This document shows, in pieces, positions 1-7,271 of a stretch of DNA of 13,871 nt; within the stretch, counting starts at the first letter, position 1, and the number at the start of each line of letters is the position of its first letter. Below the pieces are notes generated by a model, which had not been told where the DNA came from, did not search any database, and was given only the letters and a program-made list of their open reading frames with translations. A program made the translations under genes and the position numbers. Source of the stretch: Fimenecus sp045594885 (GTDB lineage: Bacteria; Bacillota; Clostridia; Oscillospirales; Acutalibacteraceae); contig JAZNZJ010000052.1 of NCBI GenBank assembly GCA_045594885.1, forward strand, positions 1 through 13,871, written 5' to 3'.

Positions 1-936
1 AAGTAATAACGGTCCTGCATCGGTTGGAAAACCGGGATAAATTGTTGTTCTTATGCAAGAAACACGTTTAAGATGCTCGGGAGCCGACAGATAAATACTG
101 TTTTTATTACATTCTATAAGGCAACCACTTTCTTCAAATACTGCGTTAACCGCCGTAAGATGAGAAGGTATTACATTATTTAAAACTATTTCCCCGCCGG
201 TTATTGCCGCCGCAGACATATAACTTGCCGCAACAATACGGTCTGGTATAACGGAATGCTCACATCCTGATAGAAAATTAACGCCTTCAATTGTGATTGT
301 ATCGCTACCCGCCCCATAAACTTTTGCTCCACACATATTCAAAAAGTTTGCAAGGTCACAAATTTCGGGTTCCTTTGCGGCATTATGAATTATTGTTCTT
401 CCCTTGGCGGTGACCGCAGCAAGAATAATGTTTTCGGTTGCGCCAACACTTGCAAAGGATAAATTAATCTCCGCCCCAAAAAGACCGTTCGGAGCACTAA
501 ATTCAATTAGGCCGTGGCTTTCGTGCACAACAGCACCTAATTTTTCAAGCGATGATACATGCAAATCAATTGGACGTGGTCCTAACTCGCATCCACCGGG
601 ACTGCTGATAATTGCATTTTTGCAGTTACCAAGTATTGCACCCAAAAATATTACCGAAGAACGCATTTCACGCATAAGCTCATCGGGAATGTGGGTGCAC
701 CGTAGGGTGTTGGTATTAACTGTGACGGTATTGTTGTTAAAGTCACAATGACAGCCTAAATGCTTTAAAATATTTATTGATGCATATACGTCTGAAAGTT
801 GTGGACAGTTATGTATTACGCTGGTTCCACGGCATAATACCGTTGCCGCAAGAATTGGCAAAGCACTGTTTTTAGCACCGTGTACTTCAACTTTGCCAGT
901 AAGTCTTCTGCCACCGTTTATCATATATTTTGACAT
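1..936 (-). CDS. murA: UDP-N-acetylglucosamine 1-carboxyvinyltransferase MurA (3' end cut by window edge)
   Basis: MurA transfers enolpyruvate from PEP to UDP-GlcNAc, the first committed step of peptidoglycan precursor synthesis in the cytoplasm. I translated the open frame from ATG at 936; 312 codons are visible without a stop and it runs off the left edge, so about 100 C-terminal residues of a roughly 420-residue family are missing. Visible landmarks are the substrate-binding Lys22-Asn23 (AKNSALPI), the catalytic loop PGGCELGPRPIDLH with Cys116 (Cys115 in E. coli, the fosfomycin target) and Arg121, and PGFPTD near residues 301-306, whose Asp matches E. coli Asp305. A GGGGG ribosome binding site lies about 9 bases upstream. 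It follows murG after 73 bases and probably belongs to the same transcript. Low-GC Gram-positives often carry two MurA paralogues; which one this is cannot be told here. Confidence 0.93.
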   Translation of the reverse strand, partial: MSKYMINGGRRLTGKVEVHGAKNSALPILAATVLCRGTSVIHNCPQLSDVYASINILKHLGCHCDFNNNTVTVNTNTLRCTHIPDELMREMRSSVIFLGAILGNCKNAIISSPGGCELGPRPIDLHVSSLEKLGAVVHESHGLIEFSAPNGLFGAEINLSFASVGATENIILAAVTAKGRTIIHNAAKEPEICDLANFLNMCGAKVYGAGSDTITIEGVNFLSGCEHSVIPDRIVAASYMSAAAITGGEIVLNNVIPSHLTAVNAVFEESGCLIECNKNSIYLSAPEHLKRVSCIRTTIYPGFPTDAGPLLL

Positions 937-1009
937 TATAAAAATCCCCCTAAAGAGAAAGTGTTTACAATGTCATATTATGCTTTTTTTAAAAAATTGC
1001 TAATAAAGT

Positions 1010-2134
1010 TTAATTTTGATTATATAATTGCATCACAATATCATAAATTCGTTTGTTTGAATCAATAATCGCACCCTTACGTGCGGCATCTGCCATCTGT
1101 GCAAGTCGTGATTTATCTTCAACAAGTTGTGAGACAACATCTATAAGTTTTTGTGCAGTTAGTTCTTTTTCTTCAATAATTTCTGCTGCACCAATATTCT
1201 TTAATGTCATGGCATTATGGAACTGATGATTTTCTGCAACATTAGGTGACGGAATAAGAATTGACGGCTTCGCAAGTGCTTGAATTTCGCAAATGGAACT
1301 TGCACCCGCACGGCTGATTACCAAGTCGCAGGCGGGAAGACAGATTTCCATATTCTCTATGTATTCACGCACTTCAATATTTGTGCCCTTACCGAATTCA
1401 ACACCTTTTTCATTGAGTTTATCGCCAACCCACGTGCCGAATTTTCCTGTTGCGTGTAAAAAGCAAATATTCTTTTCATCCTTAAGAATTTCAAGCATAT
1501 CAACAACTGCTTTATTTATTGCATCTGCACCGAGAGAACCGCCCATTGAAAGCACAAGCATATCGCTTTCTTGAAGTCCCAAGGTTGCACGGGCATAATC
1601 ACGGTCAGTCTTAACAATTTCACGACGCACGGGAAGTCCTGTTACTACGGGTGGATTTTTACATTTCATATATTTTTCTGCAGCACCCGATGTAAGCATT
1701 ACTTTGTCAACCATTTTTGCAAGTGCTTTATTTGCAACTCCCGGAAAAGCATTTTGCTCGTGAATAGCAGTTTTTATTCCCATTTTTGCTGCTGTTCTCA
1801 AAACCGGACCTGTTACATAACCGCCGAAGCCCACAACAACATCGGGATTAAATTCTTTTAGTATTGCCTTTGCCTTTGAAGATGCCTTCAAGGTCAAAGA
1901 TACAGTTTTAATATTATCTTTTATGCCCTGTAATGAAAGTGAACGGGAAAAACCCTTCATCTCAACCGTTTTTATGTCAAAACCTGCATTGGGCACAATT
2001 TTTGTTTCCATTCTACCCTCTGTACCCACAAATAAAATTTCGCAAGTGGGGTCAAGTCTTCTCATTTCTTTAGCAACTGCAACTGCAGGGTTGATGTGAC
2101 CACCCGTACCACCTGCAACAAACATTACTCTCAT
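1010..2134 (-). CDS. murG: UDP-GlcNAc:undecaprenyl-PP-MurNAc-pentapeptide transferase MurG
   Basis: MurG adds GlcNAc to lipid I at the inner face of the membrane and makes lipid II. The frame is open from ATG 2158 (382 aa), but I call the start at 2134 (374 aa). That start has AAGGAGT about 7 bases upstream, and the protein then begins MRVMFVAGGTGGH, with the glycine-rich GGTGGH loop at residues 8-13 as the family expects. Other motifs are HEQN at 125-128, the second glycine-rich loop GGSLGA at 198-203, and the C-terminal UDP-GlcNAc site RAGASS near 275 with Glu283 and ENHQ at 301-304. This is a two-domain GT-B (GT28) glycosyltransferase, slightly longer than E. coli MurG. Only 4 bases separate it from the ftsW stop codon, and its ribosome binding site lies inside the ftsW 3' end, so the two are probably translationally coupled. 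Confidence 0.97.
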   Translation of the reverse strand: MRVMFVAGGTGGHINPAVAVAKEMRRLDPTCEILFVGTEGRMETKIVPNAGFDIKTVEMKGFSRSLSLQGIKDNIKTVSLTLKASSKAKAILKEFNPDVVVGFGGYVTGPVLRTAAKMGIKTAIHEQNAFPGVANKALAKMVDKVMLTSGAAEKYMKCKNPPVVTGLPVRREIVKTDRDYARATLGLQESDMLVLSMGGSLGADAINKAVVDMLEILKDEKNICFLHATGKFGTWVGDKLNEKGVEFGKGTNIEVREYIENMEICLPACDLVISRAGASSICEIQALAKPSILIPSPNVAENHQFHNAMTLKNIGAAEIIEEKELTAQKLIDVVSQLVEDKSRLAQMADAARKGAIIDSNKRIYDIVMQLYNQN

Positions 2135-2138
2135 AAAA

Positions 2139-3353
2139 CTACTCCTTTTTACGAACACTACGTGAAACTGACAGCACCATTCCCATTTCGGCGAGTAAAA
2201 TTACAAGGGAAGTACCACCTGCCGAGAAAAATGGTAATGAAATACCGGTATTTGGAAGAAAATCAGTTACAACACCGATATTGAGTGCCATCTGAATACC
2301 AATTTGAAAAACAATGCCCATACAAAGAAGTGCACTGAAACGGTCTTTCGCCATAAGTCCTATTTTAATTCCACGATAAATGAGAAGTGCGAACAGCACC
2401 ATTATTGCAACTGCACCCACAAAGCCCAATTCTTCGCATACGATTGCGAAAATAAAGTCATTCTGTGGTTCAGAAACATAGAGATGCTTTTGCTTTGACT
2501 GACCAAGTCCCGTGCCTAAAAATCCGCCCGAGCCAATGGCATAAAGTGAATTATTGGTCTGCCAACGAGCGCCCATGGGCTCATAATCTTTATCAAGCCA
2601 AGCGACAATTCGTTCCCCTGCATATTCTTTAAGAATATCGGGATTTGCAATAAGAACAACTACACCGATAACAATAACCACACCCGCTACCACGAACCAT
2701 TTACCCTTTATTTCGCCGAGGAAGAGCATCACTATACCGATTGCGAGCATCAATATTGCACCCGAAACGTGATTTTCTTTTAAAACAAGGAATGCGAAAA
2801 GAAGAATTAGTAAACCGTATGTCACAAGTGATGTGAATGATTTGTAAATAACAAGTTTTCCATTTGTAAGTCTTAAAATCAACTCACTTGGCACTTTGCC
2901 TGTTACTCCCTTGTAGTTTTTCTCAAGTAAATATGCCAAAATGGCAATGAGTCCGATTTTAGCAACCTCTGAGGGCTGGAATGTTGTAAAGCCCAAGTTA
3001 ATCCAACGATGAAAACCGGGTTTTACACTGTCGGGCAATAAAAGCACAAGTATCAATAATCCCACGGATATGAAAACGCCAAGCACTGCGAAAAGTCTGA
3101 AGTATTCATATCTTATTCGGGAAACAAGATACATTATAAATAATCCGAAAGCGGCAAATTTCAATTGATTCATAAAAATACTTGTACTGCCGTCACGGAA
3201 ATAGTAGCTGTAAGTATAGCTGGCAGAAAACAGCATTATGAGTCCGATAGTAACAATGGTCATAAGCAAAAGAAAGAACGGAATATCCATTGAACCTTTT
3301 GCAAGAAACGCATCATACCACATATTCTTTTTCTTTTTTACTTTAGTTGCCAT
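2139..3353 (-). CDS. ftsW: SEDS-family peptidoglycan glycosyltransferase FtsW/SpoVE
   Basis: SEDS proteins polymerise lipid II into glycan strands at the membrane, paired with a class B PBP. This 404-residue protein has a basic cytoplasmic N-terminus (residues 4-10) followed by about ten hydrophobic segments. SEDS signatures are HRWINLG...QPSEVAK (115-132), GLGQSKQKHLYVSEPQNDF (282-300) with the invariant catalytic Asp299, EELGFVGA (307-314), and LPNTGISLPFFSAGG (366-380). Two places differ from the common sequence: the motif usually read as Q/E-P-H-x-SG is KENHVSG (192-198), and SYGGSS is SAGGTS. The loop around 144-172 is fairly long. Position before murG matches ftsW/spoVE in other Firmicutes. 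A vegetative FtsW cannot be told from a sporulation SpoVE by sequence alone. murD, which lies between mraY and this gene in B. subtilis, is absent here. Confidence 0.93.
   Translation of the reverse strand: MATKVKKKKNMWYDAFLAKGSMDIPFFLLLMTIVTIGLIMLFSASYTYSYYFRDGSTSIFMNQLKFAAFGLFIMYLVSRIRYEYFRLFAVLGVFISVGLLILVLLLPDSVKPGFHRWINLGFTTFQPSEVAKIGLIAILAYLLEKNYKGVTGKVPSELILRLTNGKLVIYKSFTSLVTYGLLILLFAFLVLKENHVSGAILMLAIGIVMLFLGEIKGKWFVVAGVVIVIGVVVLIANPDILKEYAGERIVAWLDKDYEPMGARWQTNNSLYAIGSGGFLGTGLGQSKQKHLYVSEPQNDFIFAIVCEELGFVGAVAIMVLFALLIYRGIKIGLMAKDRFSALLCMGIVFQIGIQMALNIGVVTDFLPNTGISLPFFSAGGTSLVILLAEMGMVLSVSRSVRKKE
2141..2147 (-). promoter_or_regulatory. Ribosome binding site deciding the murG start
   Basis: AAGGAGT on the minus strand, inside the last codons of ftsW. 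Its spacing supports ATG 2134 rather than the upstream in-frame ATG 2158. Confidence 0.85.
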
Positions 3354-3386
3354 TTTCTCACCGCCTGTAAGTTTATTTTAAAAATT

Positions 3387-4418
3387 TTATTTATTTATTA
3401 CGCCGTAATAGTAAAGTGCAAGACCGATTGCACAACCAATCATATTCACAATTGAAAATACGGTAACAATTTTACGTTCTTTCCAACCGCACATTTCAAA
3501 ATGGTGGTGAATTGGTGCCATTTTGAAAATTCTTTTACCATGTGTTGCCTTGAAATAACCAATCTGCAACACGTCTGAAAGTGCTTCAATCACATAGATT
3601 ATTCCAAAGAATACAAGTATTAGCGGACAATCAATTGCATAAGCCAATGCTACAACCATACCGCCCAAAAACATTGAGCCTGTGTCACCCATCATTACCT
3701 TTGACGGATAATAGTTCCAGATAAGATAACCAAGACAACCGCCTGCCAATGATGCTGCAAGAACACTTATACCCATAAATTTTGTCATCAGCGCCGCAAT
3801 ACAGAAAGCAATTGCAGTAACTGATGTTACACTTGCACAGAGTCCGTCAATGCCGTCAGTAAAGTTTACCGCATTAACTGCACCGTAAATTACGCAAACA
3901 CCAAAAATCCAAAAGAACCATTTAAGGTCAACAACACCAACGAAAGGAATTTTCATAAATGTGAGTCCGTTGAGATAAAGAACTGCAAGATAACCCACAA
4001 TTACTACGATTTGTCCGATAGTTTTTTGAATTTCAGTAAGTCCCAAATTGCGTTTTTTAACAACCTTTATATAGTCATCAGCAAAACCGATTATACCGAA
4101 GCCCAATGCAAGAATCACACCTGCTACAAGTTTAACTTTTAACTGGTCGGGCATAATGTGTTCGCTACCGAAAAGATTACCACCCATAAGATAATCTGTT
4201 ACAAGCACAAGGGTAACCGAAAGAATTGTGCTGACAATAAACATTATTCCTCCCATTACGGGTGTGCCCTGCTTTGATTTATGCCATGCAGGACCAATAT
4301 CAAGAATAGTCTGCCCGAATTTTAGTTTTCTCAACCAAGGAATTAACACAAACCCAAGTAAAAAAGCAATTAAAAAGCTTGATACTGCCGCAAAAGCGAG
4401 TGCTATATAGATGTTCAT
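3387..4418 (-). CDS. mraY: Phospho-N-acetylmuramoyl-pentapeptide transferase MraY
   Basis: MraY transfers phospho-MurNAc-pentapeptide from UDP to undecaprenyl phosphate, giving lipid I, in the cytoplasmic membrane. The 343-residue length is close to other Gram-positive MraY proteins. About ten hydrophobic segments are visible. Catalytic and binding motifs are present: GFADDYIKV with Asp114-Asp115, NAVNFTDGIDGL with Asp188 and Asp191, GDTGS at 245-249, and the histidine cluster PIHHHFE with His304-306 in the last cytoplasmic loop. AAGGAG lies about 8-9 bases before the ATG. It sits 37 bases after murF and 33 bases before ftsW, within the same run of genes. Confidence 0.98.
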   Translation of the reverse strand: MNIYIALAFAAVSSFLIAFLLGFVLIPWLRKLKFGQTILDIGPAWHKSKQGTPVMGGIMFIVSTILSVTLVLVTDYLMGGNLFGSEHIMPDQLKVKLVAGVILALGFGIIGFADDYIKVVKKRNLGLTEIQKTIGQIVVIVGYLAVLYLNGLTFMKIPFVGVVDLKWFFWIFGVCVIYGAVNAVNFTDGIDGLCASVTSVTAIAFCIAALMTKFMGISVLAASLAGGCLGYLIWNYYPSKVMMGDTGSMFLGGMVVALAYAIDCPLILVFFGIIYVIEALSDVLQIGYFKATHGKRIFKMAPIHHHFEMCGWKERKIVTVFSIVNMIGCAIGLALYYYGVINK

Positions 4419-4455
4419 AAATCATTCTCCTTCTTTAATTTTAAACTTGCCACAA

Positions 4456-5811
4456 TCAAGAAAATATCTTGTATAATTCTTCAAAAACTTCTTCAAGTTT
4501 CATTCCACGACTTGCCTTGAAAAGAATTGTATCGCCATTTTTCAACTCTTTTGCAAGTGATTTTGTAAGTTTTGCTTTGTCATTGAAAGTGAATACGGAC
4601 TCAAGACCCGATTTTTTAGCACTATCTGCCATATATTCAGATTCTTTACCGTAGGTGTAAAGCATATCGACCTTACATTCTGCAGCATATTCACCCACAT
4701 TACGATGTGCCGTTTCACTATAAGTGCCCAATTCGAGCATATCGCCGAGCACTGCGATTTTTCTACCCTTTGAGATTTTGCAAAGTGCGTTTAATCCTGC
4801 TTTTTGTGAATCGGGACTTGCGTTATAGCAGTCTTCGATGAATGTTATTCCGTTAACATCTTTAATTCGCTGACGCATACCTGACGGAACATAATTTTTA
4901 AGTCCTGTTGCTATACTTTCAGGTTCAATTCCGTATTCCAAGCCCACCGCAAAGGCTGCAAGAGCATCATAAACATTGTGAATACCAACTGTTGGGATTG
5001 TTATTTTTTGTCTTATATCCCCTTTTACTGCAACGAAATCTGTTGAGAGGTCTTTTTCTTCAATATTTTCGGCAAGAACGTCACATTTTTTATTATCAAT
5101 ACCGAAGAAAATCACTTTATAATCATCAGTTTTTACTGTTGATAATTTATCGTTATCACCATTTAAGAAAAGTGGCGAACCTTTTGGAAGTCCGTCAAGA
5201 ATTTCAAGCTTCGCCTTTAAAATTCCGTCACGTGAGCCGAGATTTTCAATGTGTGAAACACCCACGTTGGTAATAATAGCACAATCGGGTTTGCAAGATT
5301 TTGAAAGCACCGAAATTTGCCCCGCATTGTCCATACCCATTTCAATTACTGCTGAGCCGTAAGTTTCATCAAGTCTGAAAAGTGTTCTCGGCATTCCTAT
5401 TTCATTATTTAGATTACCCTCTGTTTTGAGGGTTTTATTTTTTTGAGAAAGCACACAAGCGGTCATTTCTTTGGTGGTTGTTTTACCAACACTGCCCGTA
5501 AGTGCTACAACAAGAAGTTTTTCGAAGCTGCATCTGTAGTATGATGCAAAATCAAGAAATGCTTTTTTAGTGTCGTCAACTAAAATCAAAGGCACAGAGC
5601 AATCAATTTTTTTATGAGAAACTACTGCACCCACCCCTTTTTTAGCCACATCCGATATAAAATCGTGTCCGTCAAAGCGGTCACCCTTTATGGCAAAAAA
5701 CAAGGTGTTTTCGTCAACATCACGACTATCAATTGAAACACGGGTAATTACCTTATCGGACTCAACACTGCTACCCAATGCTTTTGCAATTTTACTGATT
5801 TCTAATTTCAT
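4456..5811 (-). CDS. murF: UDP-MurNAc-tripeptide--D-Ala-D-Ala ligase MurF
   Basis: MurF adds D-Ala-D-Ala to UDP-MurNAc-tripeptide in an ATP-dependent step, completing the cytoplasmic pentapeptide precursor. The 451-residue protein has the three-domain Mur ligase layout: an N-terminal UDP-substrate domain (about 1-98, including SIDSRDV), a central ATPase domain with the P-loop TGSVGKTT (105-112), EGNLNNEIGMP (131-141) and HIENLGS (187-193), and a C-terminal domain with DCYNASPDS (327-335) and GDMLELG (356-362). GSVGKTT rather than GTNGKT, together with the NNEIG motif, separates MurF from the other Mur ligases. The start has AGGAG 5 bases upstream, and this site overlaps the TAG stop codon of murE, suggesting coupled translation. 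Confidence 0.97.
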   Translation of the reverse strand: MKLEISKIAKALGSSVESDKVITRVSIDSRDVDENTLFFAIKGDRFDGHDFISDVAKKGVGAVVSHKKIDCSVPLILVDDTKKAFLDFASYYRCSFEKLLVVALTGSVGKTTTKEMTACVLSQKNKTLKTEGNLNNEIGMPRTLFRLDETYGSAVIEMGMDNAGQISVLSKSCKPDCAIITNVGVSHIENLGSRDGILKAKLEILDGLPKGSPLFLNGDNDKLSTVKTDDYKVIFFGIDNKKCDVLAENIEEKDLSTDFVAVKGDIRQKITIPTVGIHNVYDALAAFAVGLEYGIEPESIATGLKNYVPSGMRQRIKDVNGITFIEDCYNASPDSQKAGLNALCKISKGRKIAVLGDMLELGTYSETAHRNVGEYAAECKVDMLYTYGKESEYMADSAKKSGLESVFTFNDKAKLTKSLAKELKNGDTILFKASRGMKLEEVFEELYKIFS

Positions 5812-5819
5812 AAAAACTC

Positions 5820-7250
5820 CTATGATTTAAAATACTCCCTGACAATTTCTCTTTCATCAAAGTGTATTTTTGAATTCCCTATTATCTGATAGGTTTCATG
5901 CCCCTTGCCTGCAAGAAGCACAATATCACCTTTTTTTGCTTTTTCAAGTGCAAATTCAATTGCTTGTCTGCGATTTTCAATAACCGCAATTTTAGACTTG
6001 CTTTTTTCCATTCCGCAAAGAATGTCATTTATTATAAGCAACGGATTTTCTGTACGAGGATTATCGCTTGTAACAACGGCAATGTCGGAATATTGCCCTG
6101 CAATACTACCCATTTTACATCTCTTGCTTTTATCTCTGTCACCGCCGCAACCAAATACAGTGATTATTCTCCCCTTTGTGATTTCACGAAGACTACAGAG
6201 AATATTTTGAAGTCCGTCAGGAGTGTGTGCATAATCTATCATCACTGTGAAAGGTGCGTCTGTATCAACAATTTCGGCACGTCCGCTTACTGTATTGAGT
6301 TTTTGTATAGCTTTAGCAATTTCATCTATCGAAAATCCGATTTTTAGCAAAACCGTTGCCGCACACAAGGTATTATAAACTGTAAAAATTCCAAGATTAT
6401 TTGTCTTAATTCGACTTATACAGTCTATGCCCACTAATTCGTATCTGACACCGTGTTCGTTACAAACCACGTTTTTTGCAGTAAAGTCCGCATCATCACG
6501 TAGTGCAGAATATGTGGTCACAGGGCATTTGATTTCACCCATTGACTGAACTATGATTTCGTCGTCAATGTTGACACACATATAATCTGACATTTTTGAA
6601 AGCATCAGCTTTGACGCTATATAGTTTTCCATATTTTTATGATAATCAAGATGCTCGGGAGTGATATTTGTCAATGCCGCTGCTATAAAGTGTAAGCCGT
6701 GCACTCTTTGTTGTGCAAGTGCCTGTGAAGACACCTCCATAACGCAGTATTCACACCCTGCTCTTACCATATCATAAAAGATTTTATGCAATTCCATAGG
6801 CTCGGGAGTCGTTAAAACCGACTCTTGTAAAATTTCTTTCCAAGAATTTTTGACAGTACCTATAACACCGCAAGTCGCACCCATATTTTCAAGAATTTCC
6901 TTGACATACACAGATGTTGAGGTTTTTCCGTTAGTTCCCGTAATACCTATGATTTTCAATTTTTCTGCAGGATTGCCGTAAAAATTTGCCGCAATCAATG
7001 CAAATGCTTTTCGTGTATCTTCAACGATAATCTGCTGTGAAATCTGTAAATCACGGTCAGTAAGAATTGCTACCGCACCATTAAGGAGTGCCCGTTTTGC
7101 AAGTGCGTGACCGTCAACATTCTTTCCGTTAATACACACAAATAATGAATTGTTTAATTTTTCGTAATCCTTATCCGTTACTCTTTCTACTTCCCGCTCT
7201 TCAAACGCATTAAGCGTTTTTACACCCTTTAAAAGTGCAGAAAGTTTCAT
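5820..7250 (-). CDS. murE: UDP-MurNAc-L-Ala-D-Glu--meso-diaminopimelate ligase MurE
   Basis: MurE adds the third amino acid of the peptidoglycan stem peptide. The 476-residue protein shows an N-terminal UDP-binding domain, the P-loop GITGTNGKTST (102-112), NITPEHLDYH (195-204), a downstream Lys214 in the position of the carbamylated lysine, and a C-terminal domain with AHTPD (341-345) and AGKGHE (447-452). The motif DNPR at 396-399 is the established signature of meso-diaminopimelate-adding MurE; lysine-adding enzymes have a different sequence there. This predicts an A1-gamma, DAP-type wall. It lies 21 bases after the PBP gene, with a modest GAGG ribosome binding site, and 8 bases before murF. 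The usual PGR motif is SGR here (322-324), a minor variation. Confidence 0.97.
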   Translation of the reverse strand: MKLSALLKGVKTLNAFEEREVERVTDKDYEKLNNSLFVCINGKNVDGHALAKRALLNGAVAILTDRDLQISQQIIVEDTRKAFALIAANFYGNPAEKLKIIGITGTNGKTSTSVYVKEILENMGATCGVIGTVKNSWKEILQESVLTTPEPMELHKIFYDMVRAGCEYCVMEVSSQALAQQRVHGLHFIAAALTNITPEHLDYHKNMENYIASKLMLSKMSDYMCVNIDDEIIVQSMGEIKCPVTTYSALRDDADFTAKNVVCNEHGVRYELVGIDCISRIKTNNLGIFTVYNTLCAATVLLKIGFSIDEIAKAIQKLNTVSGRAEIVDTDAPFTVMIDYAHTPDGLQNILCSLREITKGRIITVFGCGGDRDKSKRCKMGSIAGQYSDIAVVTSDNPRTENPLLIINDILCGMEKSKSKIAVIENRRQAIEFALEKAKKGDIVLLAGKGHETYQIIGNSKIHFDEREIVREYFKS

Positions 7251-7271
7251 TGAATTACCTCGCTGTTATAT

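Noticed and set aside
404..751. Plus-strand open frame of 115 codons
   Set aside because: It lies wholly antisense to murA, whose minus-strand translation shows clear family motifs; no domain or ribosome binding site supports the plus-strand reading.
937..1009. Possible separate promoter for murA (CATAAT box)
   Set aside because: There is no acceptable -35 hexamer at the right distance, and the AT-rich gap makes a chance -10 likely.
2135..2158. Upstream in-frame ATG for murG, adding 8 residues
   Set aside because: The ATG at 2134 has a well-placed AAGGAGT and gives the family-typical N-terminus; the longer form would also overlap the ftsW end.
5898..6347. Plus-strand open frame of 149 codons
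   Set aside because: Antisense shadow of murE; the predicted product is cysteine- and aromatic-rich low-complexity sequence without recognisable features.
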